Positions 36,934 through 45,382 of a DNA stretch of 64,000 nt are shown here, in pieces (position 1 is the first letter of the stretch; every line of letters starts with the position of its first letter). The translations under genes and the position numbers were made by a program. The notes under the pieces were generated by a model. It was not told where the DNA came from. It was given only the letters and a program-made list of their open reading frames with translations, and did not search any database. This stretch comes from an uncultured Pirellulaceae bacterium. Its GTDB lineage: Bacteria; Planctomycetota; Planctomycetia; Pirellulales; Pirellulaceae. The DNA lies in NCBI GenBank assembly GCA_938083195.1, contig CALKCK010000011.1:1-64000 (forward strand). The letters run 5' to 3'.

Positions 36934-39216
36934 ATGAGATTACAATCGAAAACATCTTACCTTCGTCTAAGACTCTCGATGACGGTCTTTGGTATTCTCC
37001 TGTTATTAGTGTTCTTTCAAATTGGTTGTTCCTCGCTACGGGTTCCAGCCATTGATCCCTCAGGGAATCGGATCTTTAAACAAGGTGGGACTCCATTACT
37101 CACGCCCCGTTCAGCTCAAAACAATACTGGTAATTTCAATCAATTGGGGCAACCGATTGCGATTGCCCCGGCGTATCAACCGCAGCCCTTTACTGCGCCA
37201 CTAGTTACCCAACCGCAGATGGGGTTAAGTCAGCCCGCCGGTGGTCCTGCATTTCGCCAACCAGCCACTCCGCCGCCCTGCGACGGGAGCGGCCAGGTGA
37301 AAGTGAAAAAGCAGCGATACGTTCCCGATGTCAATGGTTGGAAATCCCCCGGGCAATCAGGGAAAATTGTGATTACTCCCTCGCGAATTGTCGCGCCTGT
37401 GGGCAGTGAAGTGGTCGTCTTGGCGGGGCTTTGCGGAGACGATGGATACTTCGTTAAAAACCAACCGCTCGAATGGATGTTGTCCAATAATAGTGTTGGT
37501 GAGTTGATTGAAATTGGTGGGAATCATCATCCTACGTTCAATAAATTGATTCCTCCCACTTCCAAGAAAATAAGTGGACAATATGCAAAAGGCCGTACAA
37601 GTCTGAAGCGAATTGTCTTAACACGTGGCACTCCTACGCCTGCGGATGATATCAATTTAGCTAAAGGGCAAACGTTTGTAAGTGTATCGTCTGCATCACC
37701 GGGGACGAGTTATGTCACGGCGGTCGCGCCGAAATCGGAGGGGTGGGACAAGCGACGAGCTTCGACTGTCATCCATTGGGTCGATGGTCAGTGGTCGGTG
37801 CCAGCACCTGTTCGGGCAACTGCAGGGACGGTTCAGTCGCTTGCGACCATGGTGAGTAGCGCAGATGGAGGTGGAGTTAAAGGTTGGGAGGCACGGTACA
37901 CGATCGTTGGCGGTGCTCCAGCAGAATTTGCGCCAACCGGTTCTCGGTCAGTAACGGCGACTACTGACACCAATGGAAAAGCAATTGCTCAAATACGTCA
38001 GCCAGCAGGACAACTGGAACCGGGAACTACACAGGTGCGGGTAGATATTGTCCGCCCACCAATTTTTGGTGAATCGGAATTGATTGTTGAAAGTGGAATC
38101 ACGACCGTGATCTGGAGAGCACCGGCACTTACGATTCGCGCGTACGGCCCCGAGAAGGCTGAAAGTGATTTACCGTTCGAGTATATCGTGGAAATTACGA
38201 ATCCTGGTGATCTTGTGGCTCGCGCCGTTGTGGTAAAGATGAAGAATCTAGATTCTGGTGTGAACTATATTTCTAGCTCGCCGAGTCCTCAGCAATTTGC
38301 AAACACCTACCAGTGGGATCTGGGAGACGTTACCCCTGGGGGAACGCCGAAACAAATTAGAATTCAACTGAAATCAAATAAGCTTGGAAGTGTAGGGGCC
38401 TTTTTTGAGGTTGTCAGTGAGGCCGATCGGCTAAAAACAGAGGCACCAGTTGAGACAGAAATCATCCAGCCATGTCTTAATTTAAGCATTAATGGGCCTG
38501 CCGAGGCGGTGGAAGGCGAGAGTATCTCGTTAAATTTGGGCCTTGAAAATCGCTGTGGCGAGGGATTGGCCAATGTGAAAATTGCGATCAAATGGCCCAA
38601 TGATTTTGTGCGGCTGAACACCAACCTTCCCCAAGGTGCGGCAAGTTTTACGAATTCGTTTATGCCGGCTGCTCAAAGAGACGACATTCCAACGCTAACT
38701 TTTCAGACGCGGGCCGCAGGTGAGCATTGCTTCGAAGTGGAAGTTAGTGCGGACGGAGTACAAACACTAAAAAAATCTTATTGCCTGACGGTAAAGCCGA
38801 AGTCCGGTGGTTTATTGAACGGACTTAATTCGCCAGTGGGCACCGCGAAAAATCAACTGCAATTGCGACTTGATTTAGGAAACAAGGTTCAGCTTAATAA
38901 ATGTCTTGTGACTGCTACGATTACCAACCCGTCGAATACTGACGCCACCCAAATTACGTTAACGAACCGATTTTCTTTAGACCTGAGTGCTGCAATGCTT
39001 AAGCCACCTCAGCAATTACAGGTTCAGCCAGTGACTGATAATAAGAAAGAGTTCTTTTTGACAATTCCACGAATCCCAGCAGGGGGATCGTATCCCATCA
39101 CTATTGAATATGCAGTCGTTCCTTTTAAACAGTTGCAGGACAACAAGAGTCTATTCAGTATTACATCCTTGGATGGGACTAGCTTCAGCAAAGAAATTGA
39201 GCTGGATTTGAAGTGA
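36934..39216 (+). CDS. large lipoprotein with DUF11 / CARDB-type Ig-like repeats
   Basis: 760 residues from the ATG at 36934; an earlier in-frame start at 36850 is rejected because 36934 gives a lipoprotein signal with lipobox FFQIGCSS. A Pro/Gln-rich segment (about 45-110) follows. Then come several beta-sandwich modules, including one with ALTIRAYGPEKAESDLPFEY and EITNPGDLVARAVVVKM (the DUF11 type), and a further set beginning LNLSINGPAEAVEGESISLN. Expected at the outer membrane or periplasmic face as a structural or adhesive protein. No enzymatic motif. Cell-envelope DUF11 proteins are frequent in planctomycetes, which lack a typical thick peptidoglycan. Confidence 0.82.
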   Translation: MRLQSKTSYLRLRLSMTVFGILLLLVFFQIGCSSLRVPAIDPSGNRIFKQGGTPLLTPRSAQNNTGNFNQLGQPIAIAPAYQPQPFTAPLVTQPQMGLSQPAGGPAFRQPATPPPCDGSGQVKVKKQRYVPDVNGWKSPGQSGKIVITPSRIVAPVGSEVVVLAGLCGDDGYFVKNQPLEWMLSNNSVGELIEIGGNHHPTFNKLIPPTSKKISGQYAKGRTSLKRIVLTRGTPTPADDINLAKGQTFVSVSSASPGTSYVTAVAPKSEGWDKRRASTVIHWVDGQWSVPAPVRATAGTVQSLATMVSSADGGGVKGWEARYTIVGGAPAEFAPTGSRSVTATTDTNGKAIAQIRQPAGQLEPGTTQVRVDIVRPPIFGESELIVESGITTVIWRAPALTIRAYGPEKAESDLPFEYIVEITNPGDLVARAVVVKMKNLDSGVNYISSSPSPQQFANTYQWDLGDVTPGGTPKQIRIQLKSNKLGSVGAFFEVVSEADRLKTEAPVETEIIQPCLNLSINGPAEAVEGESISLNLGLENRCGEGLANVKIAIKWPNDFVRLNTNLPQGAASFTNSFMPAAQRDDIPTLTFQTRAAGEHCFEVEVSADGVQTLKKSYCLTVKPKSGGLLNGLNSPVGTAKNQLQLRLDLGNKVQLNKCLVTATITNPSNTDATQITLTNRFSLDLSAAMLKPPQQLQVQPVTDNKKEFFLTIPRIPAGGSYPITIEYAVVPFKQLQDNKSLFSITSLDGTSFSKEIELDLK

Positions 39217-39278
39217 TGGCAGCGTGGGAAGAGGGTTGCCAAGTCCGTGATTGAGGCACAGCGGGGTAGGTTTCGGAT

Positions 39279-40406
39279 CTAGCTGACGCCTAGGGAAGAG
39301 CGATTTACACGCCCCGAGATATAAATGTCGTTGTTGATTTGCTCGACCTTCATGTTGGATAAATTTGTCGCATTGCTCATGTCGGCAATCCCGATGCCTT
39401 CAACGGGAGACAATGCTTCACTTCCCCCTACGATCTTTGGGCCAATAAAAATATGCACTTCATCAATTTCGCACATTGTATGAAGCGAGCCGAGTAGTTT
39501 CCCTCCACCTTCGACTAATAAATTGGTCATGCCAAGTTTGGCTAAATGAATCAAAATGTCGTTGAGCCGCTCGTCAGCTGGTTCAAAATTAGAATAAAAA
39601 ACGTCACAGCCAAGTGCTTTAAGACGCTCGCAATTCTGCGAATCAGCTTCGGGGCCAACCGCAATAATTGTCTTGTGGGATTGAGCCGACAGAGCCAGTT
39701 GTGAGTCTGGAGAAAGCCTTGCTTTGGAATCGACTACAATTCGTGCTGCGTTACGACAACCCGGTGGCCGCGCATTGAGCATTGGATCATCGGCGATCGC
39801 GGTTCCAATGCCTACCATAACGCCATCGACTCGTCCACGGATTTGATGAACAAGCTCACGTGATGATGAGTTTGAGATCCACTGACTGTGTCCTGTGGAG
39901 GTTGCTATTTTTCCATCGAGTGTCATCGCCCACTTTGCGATAATCCATGGTTTATGTTTCTGAGTCCATTTCAGATAGGGCGCAAGGGTCTGTTGGGCGA
40001 GGTCAGAAAGCACGTCGGTGGTTACTTCGATTCCAGCGTTTTGCAGTTGCTGAATTCCCTGGCCGGCGACAAGTGGATTGGGGTCAAAGTGGGCCACCAC
40101 CACTCTCGCGATTCCCGCGTTAATCAACGCCTCGGTGCAAGGGCCCGTTTTGCCTGTGTGTGAGCAGGGTTCGAGCGTAACGTAAGCAGTTGCCCCGTTT
40201 ATCCGGTGAAAATTTGATTCCACGACCGAAGCAATTGCTTTAATTTCAGCATGTGGTCCTCCAAAGATTTCGTGGTGCCCCCGGCCAATTATTTCATCCT
40301 GGGAAACAACGATGCACCCAACCATTGGGTTAGGCTCTACCCTGCCCTGCCCTTTGCAAGCTTCCTCGACGGCAAGCTGCATGAAATGTTGATCTTCACT
40401 GGGCAT
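39279..40406 (-). CDS. ribD: bifunctional riboflavin biosynthesis deaminase/reductase RibD
   Basis: 375 residues. Domain 1 (1-145) is the deaminase: HAEIKAI and PCSHTGKTGPCTEALI supply the zinc ligands. Domain 2 (about 150-370) is the NADPH-dependent reductase: WAMTLDGKIATSTGHSQWIS, GVMVGIGTAIADDPMLNAR and LLVEGGGKLLGSL. It converts 2,5-diamino-6-ribosylamino-pyrimidinone phosphate to 5-amino-6-ribitylamino-uracil phosphate. Cytoplasmic, normal length. Other rib genes are not in the window; the 81-bp gap to the DUF1552 stop makes cotranscription possible but not evident. Confidence 0.95.
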   Translation of the reverse strand: MPSEDQHFMQLAVEEACKGQGRVEPNPMVGCIVVSQDEIIGRGHHEIFGGPHAEIKAIASVVESNFHRINGATAYVTLEPCSHTGKTGPCTEALINAGIARVVVAHFDPNPLVAGQGIQQLQNAGIEVTTDVLSDLAQQTLAPYLKWTQKHKPWIIAKWAMTLDGKIATSTGHSQWISNSSSRELVHQIRGRVDGVMVGIGTAIADDPMLNARPPGCRNAARIVVDSKARLSPDSQLALSAQSHKTIIAVGPEADSQNCERLKALGCDVFYSNFEPADERLNDILIHLAKLGMTNLLVEGGGKLLGSLHTMCEIDEVHIFIGPKIVGGSEALSPVEGIGIADMSNATNLSNMKVEQINNDIYISGRVNRSSLGVS

Positions 40407-40487
40407 GGTTGGTGTTAGTTCTTTGCGTTCAACGCCAAGCTGATAATTAGCTGGTAATGTTCAAAAAGGAAGGTTTGTTGTGGCGAA

Positions 40488-41858
40488 TCAACTATCGAGC
40501 TCTGTTAGTTTCCCGTTGGAATCAGAGAAGGAATCGACGGGGGCGCCCATTTTGTCGAGCATCGAAACGTAAAGATTCGTCAATGGAGTACGATTGCGGA
40601 ATCGAATGAAGCGACCTGTTTCAATGGAGCCCCCTCCCCCACCAAACATCATGATTGGGAGATTGTCGTGAGCATGTGAGTTTCCATCAGCTATTCCACT
40701 GCCGTACATGACCATGCAGTTGTCGAGTAATGTGCCATCACCTTCTTCAATCGAATCAAGCTTCGAGATGAAATGATTAGCGAGGCTCATGTGGAATTGA
40801 TTAATCTTGCTGATTTTCTGTTGCTTGTCACGCGAATCACCGTGATGGGAGATGTTGTGATGACCTTCGCGAATTGACAAATTGCGGTAGGCTCGGTTAC
40901 CGCCCGCATTGGTATACATGAAGGTTGAGATTCGTGTGGTATCGGATTGAAACGCGATCGTCATCATGTCGAGTAAGATTTTGACATGCTGTGAGTATTC
41001 GGCGGGGACTCCCACGGGGCGAGGATAATCAGAGTGATCATCCTCGGAGCTTTCCAGTTTGTCGGTCGAAGCGAGCCGCCGTTCAATATCCCGTACTGCG
41101 TATAAATATTCATCCAGTTTTCGCCGGTCTTGTTGGCCTAGATAGCCACTTAAAGATTTTGCCTCACCGCGAACGAAATCTAAAATACTTTTGCGACCTG
41201 ACGCTTGTTTTTCTTGTGCTCGAAGATTTTCAATGTGGTCAGTCGAGCCAAACATTCTGGAAAAAACGGCGGCTGGATTAATTTCTTTTGGTAAGGGAGA
41301 CGTCTCGGTTCGCCAGGAAATGTTAGAGGTGTAAAGGCAGCTATATCCAGAGTCGCATCTTCCCCCGGTGGAACTACCCTCCGTTCCCAATTCAAGTGAT
41401 TTTAATTTCGTGAGGTGTCCAATTTTCTCAGCGGCGATTTGGTCAATCGAGGTGCCGTTCTTAATGTCATTCCCATGAGTTTTTTTGGGGTGAGCACCCG
41501 TTAAAAACGAAGCGACGGATCTTGCGTGATCGCCACCACCATCTCCGAGTGCCTGTGCCCCACGTAATGAAAGCCCAGTAAAGATATTCATTTTCTCCCG
41601 ATGAGCGGCGACGGGATCCATGATGGACTGTAGTTCAAAATCACGGTTGCCCCGGCCCTGAGGAATCCAGTCCGGCATATGCATGCCGTTGGGGACGTAC
41701 AGAAATGCCATGCGGACTGGCGGTTTAGTGGTTGCCTGTCGGTTGGTGACGTTGGCGATCAACGGTGCCGGTCGCGACATTGCTTCAAGCCATGGGAGGG
41801 CGAGCGAAGTCCCTAGACCACGAAGCACTGTGCGGCGCGATAATTGTTTGCCCATCAT
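40488..41858 (-). CDS. DUF1552 domain-containing protein with twin-arginine signal
   Basis: 456 residues. The N-terminus has a Tat motif SRRTVLRGLGTSLALPWLEA, so the folded protein is exported. DUF1552 marks include FLYVPNGMHMPDWIPQG and the C-terminal NCMVMYGSGIADGNSHAHDNLPIMMFGGGGG. The family is planctomycete-rich and resembles the alkaline-phosphatase-like DUF1501 group; its function is unknown. The start is either Met1 or Met2 (MMGKQ). It begins 21 bp after the DUF1592 stop and forms a standard two-gene unit with it. Confidence 0.93.
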   Translation of the reverse strand: MMGKQLSRRTVLRGLGTSLALPWLEAMSRPAPLIANVTNRQATTKPPVRMAFLYVPNGMHMPDWIPQGRGNRDFELQSIMDPVAAHREKMNIFTGLSLRGAQALGDGGGDHARSVASFLTGAHPKKTHGNDIKNGTSIDQIAAEKIGHLTKLKSLELGTEGSSTGGRCDSGYSCLYTSNISWRTETSPLPKEINPAAVFSRMFGSTDHIENLRAQEKQASGRKSILDFVRGEAKSLSGYLGQQDRRKLDEYLYAVRDIERRLASTDKLESSEDDHSDYPRPVGVPAEYSQHVKILLDMMTIAFQSDTTRISTFMYTNAGGNRAYRNLSIREGHHNISHHGDSRDKQQKISKINQFHMSLANHFISKLDSIEEGDGTLLDNCMVMYGSGIADGNSHAHDNLPIMMFGGGGGSIETGRFIRFRNRTPLTNLYVSMLDKMGAPVDSFSDSNGKLTELDS

Positions 41859-41879
41859 TATTATAATTCCTGTGGAAGA

Positions 41880-44255
41880 TTACTCTTCGGTAACGATCGC
41901 CGGAGGTCCTGTTCGTTTAACAAAAGGGTCGCTAGTTGCAATTGCAATAACCAAGTCAGAAAAACGATAACCTCCTGGTTCGATCTCCGCTAATATTTTA
42001 TCGACTGAGCATTCGTCAAAATACTCCAAACCTCGACCGAGTGCATAAATAAGCATCTTTTCAGTCATGCATCGTACGAACTGGTCCTTCATTTTCGTTT
42101 TGACCGTCTCTTGAAGTTCAATTGCACCCTCGAACAGCGTCCCGTCTGGGAGTTCGCCTGTGGCGTCAATCGTGTTGGTTTCATCCATGTCTCGCCATTT
42201 TCCAACCGCGTCATAATTTTCCAACGCGAATCCAAGTTGATCCATCACTTTGTGACACACAGCGCAGGCCGGGTCGGCGCGGTGTTGTTCCATCCGTTGC
42301 CGAAGCGTTCCTTTGAGTTCCGCTTGATCTTCTAGTTGCATTGCCGAAGGGTCTGGAGGTGGAGGTTCTTCACCGAGGAGGTTTTCAAGAATCCATTTAC
42401 CGCGTTTTACGGGAGATGTTCGGGTTGGGTTGGAAGTCAGTGTCAGAACACTGGCTTGAGTCATTAACCCGCGGCGGCCATATTTTGCCATTGAAACCTT
42501 GCGGAAATTTTCTCCGCGAATCCCAGGGATTCCATAATGTTCCGCGAGCCGCTGGTTGATGAAAGAACTGTCTGAATCGAGGGCGTCAAGGATGCTCGCG
42601 TTGCGTTTGATAAGGTCTGCGAACAGAAGTTTAGTTTCAATCGCCATGTCCCGTTGCATATCGGAATCAACCCCAGGGAATAAATCGGGATCAGGTTTGA
42701 AATGCTCGAGGTGCCCTAGTTGAAGCCATTGTTCTATAAAGTTCTCGACGAGTGCATTTGCCTTTGGGTCTTTTAACATGCGAGTGATCTGGCGTCGATA
42801 TTCGGCAGGATCGGAAAGTTGTTTTCGGGCTGCCAGCCGGAACAATTCATCGTCGGGCATTGAGCTCCAAAGGAAATAGGAGAGACTCGTGGCAATTTCA
42901 AAATCGGATAAGTTTCTTGTCTCCCCAAGTGCGGTGGGAGCCTCAACTTTGTACAAAAAGTAAGGCGAAACCAAGACGGCTTGAAAAGTAAATCTTAGCG
43001 AGACTTCGAATCCCTGCCCTTCCCCGCGGGACTGGTCGTAGAGTTTCATCAACCGGTCTAATTCACCCTGTGTCGCACGACGGCGATAAGCTCGGGACAT
43101 AAAGAGGTTGAGTACTTTCTCAGCTTCGACTCTTTGAGCTGCTGCTTTTTGGGGAGCGTTGGGGATTAACTTAAGGTGGTTTCGAGGCAGGGCGCCAATT
43201 GGCCCACTCACCGTAGCACTGACAACGTAAAGATTTCGATCGCCCTTGTTACGCTCATAAAAGTCATTCAGGAAACTGACCTCCAATCGATTTTCTCCCT
43301 CCTTTAACCGGACGGGAAGCGTGAAGGTTGCTGGTTCATTTCGGGTCGCTCTGACCGTTTTCGAGCTGGAATTTTTTCCGTTGACTGCCACACCCATTTT
43401 GACTGGATCGTCTCCCCACTGACTTCCGTAGGCAACGATTGATAATTCATATTTACCGGCTTCTGTGATTTCCAGTGGATGGGTAATGGTACCGTTGGTT
43501 GAAAGCGCATGTTCAGATTGAAAGGGGTTCGATCCAGTTGTTTTTTTAAATTGACTTCCGGGAATGGTTTCTTTGAATCGTGGCACTGAAGGATCGACGA
43601 TTGCGGAGTTGGTAATTTCCTCTGCGGCTTGGAGATATTTTTCCATCAAGATGGGAGGAAGTGATAAGACATCGGCGATATTGTCGAAACCATATCCGAC
43701 ATCGTCTCCAGGGAATTGATCAGCAGGCTCGTAATTGACTCCCATCAAATCGCGAATTGTATTTTTGTATTCGGTTCGGTTTAATCGGCGGATCGTGACG
43801 CGGCCTGGATTTATTTCGGTGCAATCGACACTGGTGAGTAGGTTATCTATCCAATCCAGTAAAACTCGGTGTTCTTTATCGGGAAGCGGGGGATCATCTT
43901 TTGGGGGCATTTCTTTAGCGGCGACTCGAACAAGAACTTTTTTCCATTTCTTCCGTCCGTTAAGAAGTTGATCGAGGGTGACATAGCCTTCGAGGTTGAA
44001 GTCAGCTTCTGCTCCGTCACCCCAATGGCAATCTCCACAATATTGTTTGAGGTTGGGGAGTATTTGTTGTGTGTATTGTCTCTGAATCGAACGTAAGTCG
44101 TCTTTATTGTCGGGGAATTCAATTAGATTCCCGATTTTCTCTGTGGATTCACGCGCTTTGGATGGCGTTGAAGATGGATCCGTATTCGCCAATAAAAGCC
44201 AACTCGAGTTAGCGATTAAAATTACGCAGCCTAAAAATTTAAGTTTGTTTTTCAT
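41880..44255 (-). CDS. DUF1592 multi-domain protein with c-type haem motifs
   Basis: 791 residues from the ATG at 44255 (MKNKLKFLGCVIL); the frame is open upstream to 44300 but this start gives a signal peptide. Domain order by recognisable segments: a cytochrome-c-like CGDCH at 73-77, DUF1587 (RLNRTEYKNTIRDLMGV), a carbohydrate-binding-like module (about 240-330), DUF1592/DUF1595 (FMSRAYRRRATQGELDRLM, SYFLWSSMPDDELF), DUF1588 (GRRGLMTQASVLTLTSNPTR) and DUF1585. CAVCHK near 685 is a second CxxCH. Haem attachment in the periplasm is implied, but no reaction is known. The DUF1592-DUF1552 pair occurs repeatedly in planctomycete genomes. Confidence 0.93.
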   Translation of the reverse strand: MKNKLKFLGCVILIANSSWLLLANTDPSSTPSKARESTEKIGNLIEFPDNKDDLRSIQRQYTQQILPNLKQYCGDCHWGDGAEADFNLEGYVTLDQLLNGRKKWKKVLVRVAAKEMPPKDDPPLPDKEHRVLLDWIDNLLTSVDCTEINPGRVTIRRLNRTEYKNTIRDLMGVNYEPADQFPGDDVGYGFDNIADVLSLPPILMEKYLQAAEEITNSAIVDPSVPRFKETIPGSQFKKTTGSNPFQSEHALSTNGTITHPLEITEAGKYELSIVAYGSQWGDDPVKMGVAVNGKNSSSKTVRATRNEPATFTLPVRLKEGENRLEVSFLNDFYERNKGDRNLYVVSATVSGPIGALPRNHLKLIPNAPQKAAAQRVEAEKVLNLFMSRAYRRRATQGELDRLMKLYDQSRGEGQGFEVSLRFTFQAVLVSPYFLYKVEAPTALGETRNLSDFEIATSLSYFLWSSMPDDELFRLAARKQLSDPAEYRRQITRMLKDPKANALVENFIEQWLQLGHLEHFKPDPDLFPGVDSDMQRDMAIETKLLFADLIKRNASILDALDSDSSFINQRLAEHYGIPGIRGENFRKVSMAKYGRRGLMTQASVLTLTSNPTRTSPVKRGKWILENLLGEEPPPPDPSAMQLEDQAELKGTLRQRMEQHRADPACAVCHKVMDQLGFALENYDAVGKWRDMDETNTIDATGELPDGTLFEGAIELQETVKTKMKDQFVRCMTEKMLIYALGRGLEYFDECSVDKILAEIEPGGYRFSDLVIAIATSDPFVKRTGPPAIVTEE

Positions 44256-44436
44256 GAACGTTATAAGCAAATTTGTGGCGGTGTGAGGGAGCTGGCCCAA
44301 CCTCTGGATTTTAGCAATTTAGTCGCTTTAGGTGCACCTTCGAACCGGTACCGACGACGATACCGTCCCAAGTGAAACCGTTGAAATATCCCAGATGTCC
44401 GGCGAAATGAGGGTGTATTTGCAAAAAAAACCGCCT

Positions 44437-44473
44437 AAAACGCATTTTTTGGGCAAAAATCAGCGTTTTGCCC
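44437..44473. promoter_or_regulatory. mutually exclusive hairpins upstream of the HU gene
   Basis: GGGCAAAA (44451-44458) and TTTTGCCC (44466-44473) form a perfect 8-bp stem with a 7-nt loop. AAAACGC (44437-44443) and GCGTTTT (44463-44469) form a competing 7-bp stem that shares the bases 44466-44469. Both cannot exist at once. The element overlaps the -35 region of the candidate HU promoter. Confidence 0.45.
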
Positions 44474-44496
44474 GTGTTTTTGGGTAATGCTGTATT
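44468..44496 (+). promoter_or_regulatory. candidate sigma-70 promoter for HU
   Basis: TTGCCC (44468-44473) and TGTATT (44491-44496) are each 4/6 to the consensus and are separated by exactly 17 bp. The implied start near 44503 leaves a leader of about 110 nt. Weak pattern match. Confidence 0.3.
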
Positions 44497-44611
44497 GAAT
44501 TATTGGGCTAACTAAGTCTAATTTCCGCGTCGCGTAATTCGGAAGAACTTGTTTTCCCCGAGTTTCCGAGTTTTTAAATCCAAAACCTACACTCATTGGA
44601 GGCATCGTCTT

Positions 44612-44935
44612 ATGGCGAAAAAGACTGGCCCAAAAGCCCCGACCAAGTCCGAAATCATGAACAACATGGCTGAAGCAACAGGTCACACGAAAAAAGAAAT
44701 CGCAGCTTTTTTTGAAGCCCTAACATCTGAAATTGCAAAAAATTGTCAGGCTGGTGGGCCTGGTCAGTTCACGATCCCCGGTCTTTGCAAAATTGTCGTT
44801 CAAGACAAGCCTGCAATGCCTAAGCGTGAAGTAAGAAACCCTGGAACAGGCGAAATGGTTTGGGCCAAGCCACGACCTGCTCGTCAAGTCATTAAAGTCC
44901 GGGCTCTTAAGGGCCTGAAAGACATGGTTAGCTAG
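44612..44935 (+). CDS. HU-family DNA-binding protein
   Basis: 107 residues from the ATG at 44612 (MAKKTGPKAPTKSE), which has a GGAGG 10 nt upstream; the frame opens earlier at 44549 but without a ribosome site. The HU/IHF fold is present: helices TKSEIMNNMAEATGHTKKEIAAFFEALTSE split by the usual turn, strand FTIPGLCKIVVQD, then the beta-arm with RNPGTGEMVWAKPRPARQVIKV, where the RNPxTGE motif holds the DNA-intercalating Pro. It compacts and bends DNA in the nucleoid. It ends at a strong terminator and is monocistronic. Confidence 0.93.
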   Translation: MAKKTGPKAPTKSEIMNNMAEATGHTKKEIAAFFEALTSEIAKNCQAGGPGQFTIPGLCKIVVQDKPAMPKREVRNPGTGEMVWAKPRPARQVIKVRALKGLKDMVS

Positions 44936-45012
44936 ATCATTAAGATTTGAAAGAACGGGATTCGATAATACTGCAAAGTACTTGAATTTCTCGCTTTTTA
45001 ATCATGGCATTG

Positions 45013-45044
45013 AAAACCGTCGGAATTTCCGGCGGTTTTTTTTT
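45013..45044 (+). terminator. rho-independent terminator of the HU gene
   Basis: Stem AACCGTCGG / CCGGCGGTT, extendable by the flanking AA/TT, with a 5-nt loop (AATTT) and a run of nine T. It lies about 78 nt after the HU stop codon. Confidence 0.88.
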
Positions 45045-45214
45045 GTTTTCATTTCCACTTTGCTACTGTGGAATGCAGTCTCGCATTGGCAATCGATTCT
45101 GGAAGCGTCTTCCGGGAATCATTGAATTTTCTTTTTCCAACCTCTGGAAATTCAGGCATAATCGTTCCATCATAAGAATCGAAATTGCAAGCATTCCTAT
45201 TGGACGCCTTTCGT

Positions 45215-45334
45215 TTAGGTGTAAATCACTTGGGTGTAAATCACTTGGGTGTAAATCACTTGGGTGTAAATCACTTTGGTGTAAATCACTTTGGTGTAAA
45301 TCACTTTGGTGGAAAACACTTTGGTGGAAATCAC
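45215..45334 (+). repeat. eight-unit 15-bp tandem repeat ahead of the aminotransferase
   Basis: Eight direct units with no spacers, of the form TTGGGTGTAAATCAC with TT(A/G/T)GG variants. Units 2-4 are identical, 5-6 identical, 7-8 diverged (GGTGGAAA). If read in the aminotransferase frame they encode LGVNH / FGVNH repeats. They lie in the 5' leader, 49 bp before the most likely start codon. Confidence 0.95.
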
Positions 45335-45382
45335 TTAGGCATGTTTGGTCACCCGCATCCTACAATCCCGGATTCGTATTCC

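Larger units (their letters stand above)
44256..44611. other. divergent promoter region between DUF1592 and HU genes
   Basis: 356 bp. It contains the nested hairpins at 44437-44473 and a candidate promoter for HU. GC-poor near the HU side. The HU Shine-Dalgarno (GGAGG, 44598-44602) lies 10 nt before its ATG. Confidence 0.5.

Noticed and set aside
45215..45334. CRISPR-like array
   Set aside because: The units are directly adjacent, only 15 bp, with no spacers and no cas genes nearby.
45185..45382. N-terminal extension of the aminotransferase through the 15-bp repeats
   Set aside because: It starts from TTG without a ribosome site and encodes only repeats; the ATG at 45383 gives the family-typical start. 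It is kept as an open question in the findings.
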